A DNA stretch of 64,000 nt, taken from contig NZ_CM001775.1 in the NCBI RefSeq assembly GCF_000332235.1, positions 3,518,172 through 3,582,171 on the forward strand, written 5' to 3'. The DNA comes from Geminocystis herdmanii PCC 6308 (GTDB taxonomy: Bacteria; Cyanobacteriota; Cyanobacteriia; Cyanobacteriales; Cyanobacteriaceae). Under the pieces are notes generated by a model. That model saw only the letters and a program-made list of their open reading frames with translations, had not been told where the DNA came from and did not search any database. The position numbers and the translations under genes are program-made. This document shows, piece after piece, positions 1-7,798 of the stretch. Numbering within the stretch: position 1 is the stretch's first letter; every line of letters begins with the position of its first letter.

Positions 1-172
1 TATCTCCCGTTTCTGCTACCTGCAAATTACCGTTAGTATCTTCTGCTAATTTTAATAATTCTTTTTGAACTATGTTTAAATCCAAGCCTGATTTAGTGGC
101 AACATCTCCCACGGTAACACGATAATTTAATTGTTCGATCGACTGCATAATAGCAGTATTTGGACTATTCAT
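1..172 (-). CDS. Conserved cyanobacterial protein, N-terminal fragment
   Basis: The reading frame starts with ATG at 172 on the minus strand and runs off the left edge, giving about 57 codons. The visible N-terminus contains YRVTVGDVATKSGLDLNIVQ followed by a segment rich in L, A and E. This looks like a small winged-helix or helix-turn-helix-like domain that I associate with the N-terminus of a conserved cyanobacterial membrane protein of unknown role. No catalytic motif is visible in this part. The gene faces left, and the tandem repeat block at 181-275 lies in its upstream region. Family assignment is from memory of the N-terminal pattern only. Confidence 0.6.
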   Translation of the reverse strand, partial: MNSPNTAIMQSIEQLNYRVTVGDVATKSGLDLNIVQKELLKLAEDTNGNLQVAETGD

Positions 173-180
173 AATTAATT

Positions 181-275
181 AGGTGTTAGGTATTAGGTAT
201 TAGGTATTAGGGTATTAGGGTATTAGGGTATTAGGTATTAGGGTATTAGGGTATTAGGGTATTAGGGTATTAGGG
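181..275. repeat. AGG(G)TATT short tandem repeat array
   Basis: About a dozen units of AGGTATT and AGGGTATT follow one AGGTGTT unit, so 7-bp and 8-bp units alternate. The array lies between the divergent starts of the left-edge gene and the DUF1400 gene. It belongs to the same class of heptamer arrays found elsewhere in the window (11210-11249, 53284-53316) and resembles the short tandemly repeated repetitive (STRR) sequences described in cyanobacteria. Confidence 0.9.
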
Positions 276-381
276 AAGTTAATAATTGTTAATTGTTCAC
301 TATTCACTATTGAACTTTTTTTTAGTGTTTACGTCTGTTTAATTTAAGTAGATTAAAATTATCCTTATCAATATATTGTAT

Positions 382-906
382 ATGTTTTCCTTAACTCGTT
401 ACGGTCTTCTCCTTTCTATTTTAATTGGTTTTGTCTTCAATCCTGTTCAAAAAGCCCTAGGTGCTGAACAAATTGTTTTAAAATATAGTATGTTACGCCC
501 TTCCATCCCCGTGGCAGACTTAACCAGTTTTTGTGACACTGGGGATGTCTCATCAGCTTTAGCCTATTACTTACGATTGGCAAATCAAAAAGAAGATAAT
601 GTTAAAAATGCCCTCTGTCGCAAAATTCCCGTAGATGGCGTTATGTTATCAAAAATGTTAAATAACCCCATTGGCGGTATTGTCTTAAATGTCTTTGCTG
701 AAGTCATTACTACCCCCAGTGACAGAGCAAGTAAAGAATCTTTGAGGGGTGCGATCGTAACTTCTGCTTTAAAGGATAATAATATTAGTATCATGGAAGT
801 TGCTCAAAACTATCCTACCGAAGAAGTCCACATCAACGGTGATCGCTTAATGGAAATTTACAATCAAATAAACGGTATCTTAGGAAGTCTCCCTTTGCCA
901 AAATAA
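382..906 (+). CDS. Secreted DUF1400-type protein
   Basis: A 174-residue protein with a hydrophobic N-terminal segment (about residues 8-28) that looks like a signal peptide ending near the ALGAEQ motif. The rest resembles DUF1400, a cyanobacterial domain normally found in front of an alpha/beta hydrolase domain: the initial IVLKY...LRPSIPVADLTSF, a middle NPIGGIVLN, and a C-terminal helix-rich part. No hydrolase domain follows, so this is a stand-alone version without a recognisable catalytic serine. I chose ATG at 382; an in-frame TTG at 376 would add two residues. A terminator-like hairpin follows the stop. Function unknown, probably periplasmic. Confidence 0.75.
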   Translation: MFSLTRYGLLLSILIGFVFNPVQKALGAEQIVLKYSMLRPSIPVADLTSFCDTGDVSSALAYYLRLANQKEDNVKNALCRKIPVDGVMLSKMLNNPIGGIVLNVFAEVITTPSDRASKESLRGAIVTSALKDNNISIMEVAQNYPTEEVHINGDRLMEIYNQINGILGSLPLPK

Positions 907-914
907 ATCAAATA

Positions 915-950
915 AAGGAGAAAAATTTTGCTTTTTCCCTTGACTTTTTT
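915..950 (+). terminator. Putative intrinsic terminator after DUF1400 gene
   Basis: Arms 915-925 and 932-941 pair over about ten bases with one bulge around a short TTTTGC loop, and a run of six T follows at 945-950. It sits eight bases after the stop codon of the DUF1400 gene, where a rho-independent terminator is expected. Confidence 0.5.
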
Positions 951-984
951 CTAATTTTTGGTAATAATAAAAAATATAAAGATC

Positions 985-1034
985 ATAATGGGAATCTTTT
1001 TATCTAAATTTAAAAAATAAAATATTCCCATTAT
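985..1034. repeat. 11-bp inverted repeat, unexplained
   Basis: ATAATGGGAAT at 985-995 is exactly repeated in inverted orientation at 1024-1034, separated by 28 AT-rich bases. It lies between the converging ends of the DUF1400 and acyltransferase genes. It could be a transcription end structure or a remnant of a small inverted-repeat element. No coding region is seen in 907-1178. Confidence 0.6.
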
Positions 1035-1151
1035 AAATAATATATCATTTTTGTCAAGTCTTGTCAAAGGTTTTTGGAAAATTTTTTGACATTCGTTTTT
1101 AATATTACAAACCAACAATAAAAAGGACTTCACCTAACACCGAAAACCTTT

Positions 1152-1179
1152 CTTCATCAAAAGACTATGAGGCAAACCC
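1152..1179 (-). mobile_element. End fragment of family A element
   Basis: Read on the minus strand, this stretch begins GGGTTTGCCTCATAGTC and matches the left end of the family A copy at 30084 (GGGTTGCCTCATAGTC), and less closely the one at 5241. Only this end is recognisable; the opposite end was not found in the neighbouring bases. The TAG stop codon of the acyltransferase gene (1179-1181) lies at its border. Confidence 0.55.
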
Positions 1180-1997
1180 TAATTACAATATAAAATATTT
1201 AACTCCCCTTGCATCTCATTCACCACTCGATCGAAACACTTTTGTACATAAGCTCGATCGAGACTCGCCTCCAAGCCGTAGTTATCAAAATAAATAGGAT
1301 TACAAACTCTGGTGGTCATGGGTACTGGTAATGGTATATTAGGTAAAGGACCTAAGGCTAAACCCCATGGTAAACCTAGATAAATAGGGAATGTTTTAGG
1401 ATCAAGATCGAAAATCCAAGGAAATAAGCCCTGTTTATTCAGCTTTTTCACGTCTTCATATAAATCGGCTAGAACAAAAATACTCTCGTGAGCGCCCTTT
1501 GAGATAAGAGGTACGATGGGTAAAGAATAACGTAAGGCTAGTTTAATAAAACCCTTTCTACCGACAAATTTTATTTTATTTCTTTCTGTATAAGGACGAA
1601 ACACATCTTCAGCTCCTCCCGGATATACTAATACACTAGCACCAGATTCGATCGCCTTGATCGCCATCTTCGGATTCGCTCGAATTGCCCCAGTTTTCGC
1701 CGCCATATTGGTAATACCTTGATAAGCAGTCCATGCGATAGGGTGCATTAAACCATAGGCTAATCGTTCAGTACCAAAACGCCTAAACCAATCATACATC
1801 ATCATGACCATATCAGGGGCTGCGATACCGCCATTATGAGAGCCGACTAACAAAACTTGTCCATGGGGGATGTTTTCCCAACCACTGGTTTCCACTCGAA
1901 AATAATACTTATAGAGAATTTCCCAAAATGGCATTAATTGTTTTATTGTATCAGGGTCTCGTTGGTTTAATGACCAACCAAAAAAATTTTTATCCAT
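1179..1997 (-). CDS. Lysophospholipid acyltransferase family protein
   Basis: A 272-residue protein of the glycerolipid acyltransferase superfamily, probably transferring an acyl group to a lipid or glycerol acceptor at the membrane. The pattern SHNGGIAAPD near residue 53 corresponds to the H...D catalytic block of the TMEM68/DGAT2-like branch, and YPGGAEDVFRP near residue 125 to the PGG acceptor-binding block. A weakly hydrophobic C-terminal part is proline-rich. ATG at 1997 is the only sensible start. The substrate cannot be read from sequence. The stop codon coincides with the end of a mobile-element fragment, so the last few residues may have been altered by insertion. Confidence 0.8.
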   Translation of the reverse strand: MDKNFFGWSLNQRDPDTIKQLMPFWEILYKYYFRVETSGWENIPHGQVLLVGSHNGGIAAPDMVMMMYDWFRRFGTERLAYGLMHPIAWTAYQGITNMAAKTGAIRANPKMAIKAIESGASVLVYPGGAEDVFRPYTERNKIKFVGRKGFIKLALRYSLPIVPLISKGAHESIFVLADLYEDVKKLNKQGLFPWIFDLDPKTFPIYLGLPWGLALGPLPNIPLPVPMTTRVCNPIYFDNYGLEASLDRAYVQKCFDRVVNEMQGELNILYCN

Positions 1998-2050
1998 TAA
2001 AATTGCGATCGAGTTTAGATTACTTTTTATCCTTAATTTTAACTAAAATA

Positions 2051-2182
2051 TAGCAGTCAGTTATGAGTTGTGAAAATTATCTTATCATCAAAGGCAAGAG
2101 GCAAAAGGCAAAAGGCAAGATTAGTCGTATCTTCGATATTTTTTCTAATAATTTATTTCTCACAAATGATTCCTGATTGCTA
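2051..2182. mobile_element. Family C MITE with IS630-like ends
   Basis: The left end (2051 on) reads TAGCAGTCAGTTATGAG and the right end, read inverted from 2182, reads TAGCAATCAGGAATCATTTG. Both are flanked by TA, the usual duplication of IS630 elements. The right end almost matches the left end of the IS630 element at 63407 (TAGCAATAAGGAATCATTTG). The 132-bp element has no coding capacity, and its interior has GGCAAAA-type heptamer repeats at 2090-2119. It lies between the divergent acyltransferase and glycosyltransferase genes, so it forms most of their shared upstream region. Confidence 0.65.
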
Positions 2183-2284
2183 TATTAATAAAATTGTTAG
2201 TAAAATTAACTAAATTATTGACCTTTTTCTAGTATGATTTTTAATCAATGATTCTTAATTTATATTCGTCTTATTATCAAAAAT

Positions 2285-5236
2285 ATGAAAGTATTTATCG
2301 CTGATTTCGATTTATTTTTAAAAATAGGAGGAGGACAAACTTTTTATCGTCAAATTATCGAAAAAAATCCTCACATTAATTTCTATTATCTCATCGATCG
2401 AGAAGATATTAACAATCTTCGTCCTGAAAATGCCCATAGCATCCCCTATAAACCCATTTATGATCTTCAAAACCTTCATCATTATATCAATGTAACCCCT
2501 CCTCGTTGGGTATATCGATCGTTTATTTTAGCTAGTAATATCGCTAATTCCGTGACTGGTTATGAATTTGATGTGGTAGATGCGCCAGATTATGAACAAT
2601 ATACCCTCTTTTTGCGTCCTGCTTTGGCATTTCATCGGGTAAAGTGTGAAAAAGTCGCCCTATCTATGCACGGCAAAATATCCACTACTTTAAGATTAGA
2701 TTGGTTTGGTTCAAATGATGTTAATATCCCCTTAGATTTAGAGGAAAAAATGCAGTTTAAAACGGCGGATATTCGCTATGGTATTAGTAAAAGTTACCTT
2801 AAAGAATGGGCAGATTTAGTAAGTTTAGAAACTCAATATTTTAATCCTTTACACTTTATTGATTTACCTCAAAATCAACCTTTAACTAATCAAAATCAAC
2901 AACCTAATTTATATTTTATCGGTAGAACAGAAAAAAGAAAAGGAGCAGATATTTTTATTAATTTAGTATGGTGGTTATCTTCTCAATCTTATCATCAAGC
3001 TAGTATCATTGGTCCTCATAGTTATAGTGAATTTGGTGATTCTTCTGAGTCTTTACTTCGATCGATGATAAATAAAAGACTAATTAATATTACCATTGAA
3101 CCGTCAAAACCTCGTGAAGAACTAACAAAACTTTTTGCTAAACCTGCCATTACTTTTTTACCTTCTCGTTACGATACTTTAAATTTATTGGCTCTTGAAT
3201 CTTTATTTTCAGGATGCCCTACTGCTATCGGTAGTGGTGCAGGAGTTTGTCAATTTTTAGATGAAAATTTTCCTCAATTACCCTATATTAAAATTGATGT
3301 GGATAATACTTATAATTGTTTGCCTGAGTTAACAGAAATCTTAGCAAATTATCACGATTATCGACAACATTTAAACGAGATTTTATTAACCCTTAATACT
3401 AATACGAATGATCCTAATTTAAGCGACATTTATCAAGTTGAAAGTACAGAAAATCAAGAGACATCCGCAGAGTTAAATGAGTGGTATAGTCAATTAATTA
3501 GTTACGTTAAATCTCACTCTGAAAAACAAAGTTTAGCAAAAAATATTCAGTCAACAATTATTCAAAAAATTATCAAACCTCCCTTACGAAAAGTAAAACA
3601 AAAAGTACTTAGTTATGGAGAAGATACCCGCTCTTATCAACTACTAAAATCCCCCTTTTTAACATCTCAATATCAGAAAGTATTTGCTTTAAGTGAACAA
3701 TCAGAATTAGACTTAGAAAAAAAACTGCAACAAGTATGGAATTTAGCAGAAACTTTTGAACCAGAAGCCAAAGGAATTAAAGGTAAAATACAGAGTGCTT
3801 TTCGCATTGACAGAGTAAGAGTTTGGCGAGAAATTGCCCGTTTAGAAAGAATGCGAGGGAATGATTTAGTTGCCTCAACCTATTACCTTAGAAGCATGAG
3901 GGCTTTAGGTTATGACAGATTTAATGAGTTACCTTATGTTGTTAAAACTTTAGTAGAAAAAGGGTTTAAACCTGAAGCAAAAACTGCGGAAGCGATGTTT
4001 AAAGACATCCATCAACAAACAGAAAAATGTTTTAATCTTTTGAATGAAACTTATCAAAATAACCTCGAATATTCAGAGGAAGAATACGAATTTTTAGAGG
4101 AAAAAAGGCACAAAGAAAGTTATCGAGTCTCAGTGATAGTTTCTCTTTATAATGCCTCCGATAAATTACCCTTATTTTTAAGAGTTTTAGCTGATCAAAC
4201 TTTAGTCAAAAAAGGTGAAGTTGAAATCATTTTAGTCGATAGTGGTTCGCCCGATCGAGAATACCAAGTTTTTCAACAACTGCAAGAAGAATTAAACTTA
4301 GAAATCGTCTATTTACGCTCCCATAATCGAGAAACTATCCAAAAAGCATGGAATCGAGGGATTTTACTATCTCGATCGAACTATATCACCTTTTTAGGGG
4401 TTGATGAGACGATTTTGCCCGAATGTTTAGAAATATTAGCAGAAGAATTAGAGCAAAATCCAGACATCGACTGGGTAATAAGTCATAGTTTAGTTACCGA
4501 TGTGGATTTACAAGGCAACCATGTTAATGATATTATGCTGTACGATCGAACTAATTATGACCAAAATTTAGTTTACCTCGATACTTGTTACCTTTCCCTC
4601 GTAGGCGGTTTATACCGTAAAAATATTCATCAACGCTTTGGTTACTATGACTCTAGCTATCGTGGCGCTGGAGATACAGAGTTTAAAAACCGAGTGTTAC
4701 CCCATATCAAAACAAAAATGGTTAACCAAGTTTTAGGGCTATTTTGGAATTACCCTGACGAGCGCACAACTCAAAGCCCGATGGCAGAAGTGGAGGATAT
4801 TCGGGCTTGGTATTTACATCGCACTTTAGGAGGCATTAAATACGCTTTCAATAACAAAAATCCTGAAGAAATAGAACAATTTTTATATAAAACTTTAGCC
4901 TATAGAAAATCTTATTGTAACCACATCAGCAGTGATTTAGAATATAGCTATAATTTAGTTAATTTTTTAGGAGAAATAAAACCTTCTTCTCCTCTTTTAC
5001 AGTTAAAACCAACTATTGACGAGCTATTTTTAGCCTATCGACAACTAGATTGGATAGAAGACTTAACAACTTTTTCATCAGGTAAAATGCTATGGCAAAC
5101 GAAAAAGTTAGGGGAAAAAATTACTAATTTACACCATCAAATCGCCAATAAATTAGGCAATAATAACTTCAATCTTAACTATGATATTTTCCATGATAAT
5201 CGTCATGAACAACACGCTAATTTATGGAAAACCTAA
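2285..5236 (+). CDS. Two-domain glycosyltransferase (GT4-like plus GT2-like)
   Basis: A 983-residue cytoplasmic protein combining two sugar-transfer modules. Residues about 1-400 look like a GT-B fold (family 4): an N-terminal GGGQTFYRQI, then FIGRTEKRKGADIF and a nucleotide-sugar binding region LPSRYDTLNLLALESLFSGCP. Residues about 400-600 form a charged helical linker. From about 615 a GT-A fold (family 2) begins with VIVSLYNASDKLPLFL and ILVDSGSPD, and has DVDLQG, a candidate metal-binding D-x-D. The likely role is addition of two sugars to a surface polysaccharide or glycan. A MITE sits directly behind the stop codon. Substrates are unknown. Confidence 0.85.
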   Translation: MKVFIADFDLFLKIGGGQTFYRQIIEKNPHINFYYLIDREDINNLRPENAHSIPYKPIYDLQNLHHYINVTPPRWVYRSFILASNIANSVTGYEFDVVDAPDYEQYTLFLRPALAFHRVKCEKVALSMHGKISTTLRLDWFGSNDVNIPLDLEEKMQFKTADIRYGISKSYLKEWADLVSLETQYFNPLHFIDLPQNQPLTNQNQQPNLYFIGRTEKRKGADIFINLVWWLSSQSYHQASIIGPHSYSEFGDSSESLLRSMINKRLINITIEPSKPREELTKLFAKPAITFLPSRYDTLNLLALESLFSGCPTAIGSGAGVCQFLDENFPQLPYIKIDVDNTYNCLPELTEILANYHDYRQHLNEILLTLNTNTNDPNLSDIYQVESTENQETSAELNEWYSQLISYVKSHSEKQSLAKNIQSTIIQKIIKPPLRKVKQKVLSYGEDTRSYQLLKSPFLTSQYQKVFALSEQSELDLEKKLQQVWNLAETFEPEAKGIKGKIQSAFRIDRVRVWREIARLERMRGNDLVASTYYLRSMRALGYDRFNELPYVVKTLVEKGFKPEAKTAEAMFKDIHQQTEKCFNLLNETYQNNLEYSEEEYEFLEEKRHKESYRVSVIVSLYNASDKLPLFLRVLADQTLVKKGEVEIILVDSGSPDREYQVFQQLQEELNLEIVYLRSHNRETIQKAWNRGILLSRSNYITFLGVDETILPECLEILAEELEQNPDIDWVISHSLVTDVDLQGNHVNDIMLYDRTNYDQNLVYLDTCYLSLVGGLYRKNIHQRFGYYDSSYRGAGDTEFKNRVLPHIKTKMVNQVLGLFWNYPDERTTQSPMAEVEDIRAWYLHRTLGGIKYAFNNKNPEEIEQFLYKTLAYRKSYCNHISSDLEYSYNLVNFLGEIKPSSPLLQLKPTIDELFLAYRQLDWIEDLTTFSSGKMLWQTKKLGEKITNLHHQIANKLGNNNFNLNYDIFHDNRHEQHANLWKT

Positions 5237-5240
5237 ATAG

Positions 5241-5490
5241 GGGTTGCTGACAAAGTCTTTTGATGAGGATAGGAGAGAGGAGTCAGGAGACAGGAGATAG
5301 GAGAAATACTGAAACATCAAGATTTTGATGCGGTTGATAGATAGAATGAGTATAGTTGTATTTAAAAAAATAGGTCAAAAGTGTCGAATTTTTGAATAAA
5401 AATCCTCAAAACGGCGCACTTTTTCACTAATGTATGATGTCTAGTCTAAACCGTTGATTTTAATAGCTTTCTGATTTATTCAGCAAACCC
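5241..5490. mobile_element. Family A MITE with 7-bp target duplication
   Basis: The 250-bp element starts GGGTTGCTGA and ends TCAGCAAACCC, an imperfect inverted repeat that extends inward. It is flanked on both sides by TAAATAG (5234-5240 and 5491-5497), which looks like a target-site duplication; the left copy contains the stop codon of the glycosyltransferase gene. The interior has AGGAGAC/AGGAGAT heptamers and no coding region. A second copy begins at 30084 and an end fragment is at 1152-1179. Confidence 0.7.
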
Positions 5491-5557
5491 TAAATAGTGA
5501 ATAATGTTATTCATCTTCAAAAATTTTGAGTTCAATTTATTGAACGAGCAATGTTAG

Positions 5558-5577
5558 CCGTGTAATGAATTACACGG
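5558..5577. terminator. Perfect 8-bp hairpin, possible transcription end
   Basis: CCGTGTAA and TTACACGG form a perfect stem around a TGAA loop. No T-run follows on either strand, so it is a weak terminator candidate. It lies downstream of the hicB-like gene and beside a second small palindrome (GTTCAA/TTGAAC at 5530-5545). The bases up to 5657 also contain three TGCGTCTT-like units. Confidence 0.4.
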
Positions 5578-5657
5578 TGGATTATTGATTAATGCCTCTT
5601 TATTTTTTAAAATTACAATAAAACTTTGCGTCTTTGCGTCTTTGCGTGAAATTATAA

Positions 5658-5894
5658 TTATTGAAGCAAACCTGATATTAAACGCTCTTTTGGTTTGGGG
5701 ATTTCCCTTCCTAATTCTTGGGCGGTTTCAATCCATTCTTGAATGATTATCTCGGCATTTTTAACAGCTTCTTCATAAGTTTTACCGTCTGCCATACAAC
5801 CTGACAATTCTGGTACTTCCACCACAAAACTATTATCTATTTCACTCCAGTAAATAATTAATTCATATTTAATTGACATTCTTTTATATTTCAT
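5658..5894 (-). CDS. HicB family antitoxin-like protein, orphan
   Basis: A 78-residue protein with the HicB fold pattern: a strand IIYWSEIDNSFVVEVPELSG, then C-x-A-D-G-K-T-Y-E-E-A, and a helix ending IQEWIETAQELGREIPKP. HicB proteins usually neutralise the mRNA-cleaving toxin HicA, which is encoded next to them. No HicA-like frame is seen on either side, so this is an orphan. A second in-frame ATG (5879) would give 73 residues. The short size lacks a C-terminal DNA-binding domain, as in many cyanobacterial HicB proteins. Confidence 0.8.
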   Translation of the reverse strand: MKYKRMSIKYELIIYWSEIDNSFVVEVPELSGCMADGKTYEEAVKNAEIIIQEWIETAQELGREIPKPKERLISGLLQ

Positions 5895-5935
5895 CTTGAC
5901 TTCACTACTATTAATTCCTAACTCCTAAAGCCCTA

Positions 5936-6172
5936 CTAAATAACTTGCTCAATTTCAGCGATTTCGGGGATATATTCTTTTAAACGGCGCTCAATACCCA
6001 TTCTCAGAGTCATTGCCGAACTAGGGCAAGAGCCACAAGCACCTTGTAATCTTAATTTTACAGTAGGTCCGTCAATTTCGACTAATTCCACATTACCACC
6101 ATCAGCCATGAGGTAAGGGCGTAATTCGTCTAATACTTGTTCTACATTTTCGTTGGTTAAGGCTAAAGACAT
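5936..6172 (-). CDS. nfu: NifU C-terminal domain Fe-S scaffold (Nfu)
   Basis: A 78-residue protein consisting of just the Nfu domain: [21 protein letters not shown], then GACGSCPSS carrying the CxxC pair that binds a cluster between two subunits, and a final helix [14 protein letters not shown]. Proteins of this size in cyanobacteria (CnfU type) assemble or carry [2Fe-2S] and [4Fe-4S] clusters, including those for photosystem I. The gene precedes hicB on the same strand with about 40 bases between. The ATG at 6172 agrees with the family start. Confidence 0.93.
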   Translation of the reverse strand: MSLALTNENVEQVLDELRPYLMADGGNVELVEIDGPTVKLRLQGACGSCPSSAMTLRMGIERRLKEYIPEIAEIEQVI

Positions 6173-6294
6173 AATTGATAATAATTACTATGGTCTAATA
6201 TTGTTAATTATACCTAGTTAGGACTTGGATCGATCGAACCAGAAAAAGATTTTGAGGGCTGACAAAACAGGAGGCTTTTCTTTTTCAAAAAAGT

Positions 6295-6726
6295 TTACTT
6301 ATCTGTGGGAAATTTTTGATGATAATTCCTATTTTCCTTAATAAAATTGATCATTTTTAAATCTTCCCCCTTAATGTGATGAATTAACCAATCTGTCATA
6401 AATTGAGATACTTTCACCGTTAAAAATTTTTCCTTCTCCTTAAATAATTTTTGCAGAGTTAATACATCCTCCCTTAATTCTCTATGCTTTTGTTTGTGTA
6501 AAACAATATTGGGGTATTCATATTTTTCCATCAAGGCTTCTTCGGTTACAAAATGTTCAGATGTATATGTTGCCAATTTATCTAAAGTTTTTCCCAAAAT
6601 TTCTCGACCTTCACCACTAATCATAGCATCATGTAATTCATTGATTATGCTAAACAAGATTTGATGTTGTGTATCAATTTCTTGCTCTCCGGTAATATAT
6701 TCATCTCGCCAAAATGCGATCGGCAT
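6295..6726 (-). CDS. Bacteriohemerythrin
   Basis: A 143-residue single-domain hemerythrin, an oxygen-binding non-heme diiron protein. The ligand set is visible: H21 (DTQHQ), H58 and E62 (HFVTEE), H77 and H81 (HKQKH), H117 and D122 (HIKGED). The length equals the usual bacterial single-domain form, and no signalling domain is attached. It may buffer oxygen or deliver it to enzymes, or protect iron-sulfur proteins. It is upstream of nfu on the same strand, 122 bases away, so common transcription is possible. Confidence 0.93.
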   Translation of the reverse strand: MPIAFWRDEYITGEQEIDTQHQILFSIINELHDAMISGEGREILGKTLDKLATYTSEHFVTEEALMEKYEYPNIVLHKQKHRELREDVLTLQKLFKEKEKFLTVKVSQFMTDWLIHHIKGEDLKMINFIKENRNYHQKFPTDK

Positions 6727-6915
6727 ATGTTGATAATCTCCACTTAAAAATTGAGAATTGTTAAACTAATACATTTTAATTCCCACCTTGTTCACCTGTC
6801 CACCTGTCAACCTTTGTCTCTCATTAATTTTAGCCAACTAGGGAAAATTTGCTATATAATCTAGTTATGTTTAATCAAATCCTCAAGTTAACATTCCTTC
6901 TAAATAATTGAAAAT

Positions 6916-7221
6916 ATGACTCCAACGGTTTTAGGAAGTACAATTATTGCCCCCACTAAATCCAGTCAAGTTATTCGTAAACATTATCCTAATTTTAAGG
7001 TAATTGTTCTCAATGACGATTTTAACACTTTTGATCATGTAGCGAATTGTTTGCTGAAATATATTCCCAATATGACAGAAGATTTGGCATGGGAATTAAC
7101 CAATCAAGTACATTTTGACGGACAAGCCTTAGTGTGGTGTGGCTCTTTGGAACAGGCTGAATTATATCATCAACAATTAAGACGAGAAGGCTTAACAATG
7201 GCACCTTTGGAGGAAGCATGA
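6916..7221 (+). CDS. clpS: Clp protease adaptor ClpS (ClpS2-like)
   Basis: A 101-residue adaptor that delivers N-degron substrates to ClpC/ClpP. The ClpS core is present: VIVLNDDFNTFDHV with the N-end binding residues, then the helix DLAWELTNQVHFDG and AELYHQQLRREGL. Cyanobacteria have two paralogues; the divergence from the classical HNDDYNPMEYV form suggests the second type, ClpS2, but this is inference. The stop codon overlaps the start of the next gene by four bases (ATGA), so the two are translationally coupled. Confidence 0.9.
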   Translation: MTPTVLGSTIIAPTKSSQVIRKHYPNFKVIVLNDDFNTFDHVANCLLKYIPNMTEDLAWELTNQVHFDGQALVWCGSLEQAELYHQQLRREGLTMAPLEEA

Positions 7222-7514
7222 GTAAATCATCCGATGGTAGAATCGTTTGGAATCACTCCACCCACCTTGACGGTTTAATTGCGATTTTGGAAAAACTTGT
7301 TACCTATGAGGGTATCAAAACTGTTACTCCTGCGGTATTAAGTCGATCGCGCAGTCATATTCCTCACATGAAACTCAAGGTATCTGTACCCATTCGGGGG
7401 GGTTATAAACTCATCGCTAGATGTGGTAAAAGTGTACAGGAAGTTTTTATTATTACCACTTTAGAGCAAACAGAATTAGAGTCTATTATTACAAAGATTG
7501 TGGACGATCGATGA
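7218..7514 (+). CDS. DUF2103 protein
   Basis: A 98-residue protein of the DUF2103 family, described as predicted metal-binding in its family annotation. It has a basic central stretch RSRSHIPHMKLKVSVPIRGG, a lone cysteine in ARCGKS, and a beta-rich fold. The start overlaps the clpS stop by four bases, an arrangement that suggests a functional link with ClpS, perhaps in nucleic-acid binding or protein turnover. Its biochemical role is not known. Confidence 0.8.
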   Translation: MSKSSDGRIVWNHSTHLDGLIAILEKLVTYEGIKTVTPAVLSRSRSHIPHMKLKVSVPIRGGYKLIARCGKSVQEVFIITTLEQTELESIITKIVDDR

Positions 7515-7798
7515 TCTTGCTGATATACAACGGAAGTCATCAAAAATTAAGCTACACCTTAAAACCTAATCGATCGACTTTTTCAGCAGACTCTAATTAA
7601 AAGTAATCTTTCAATGCTAATTGAGTTAGAATTAATTGATAGCATATATTAAGATGAATAAAATAGCCTAGTGTTGAGATGCGTAAATAAAAAAGATGTT
7701 TTGAATTGTCAATTTGACATTCTAAATAGTGCATTTTAACCCTAGTTTATAAGTAAAAATACTTAAATTAAATTTCAGTTATTTAGAGGCAAGATTCC

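Noticed and set aside
181..275. CRISPR-like array
   Set aside because: Units of 7-8 bp are directly adjacent without spacers, so this is a short tandem repeat, as are the other arrays.
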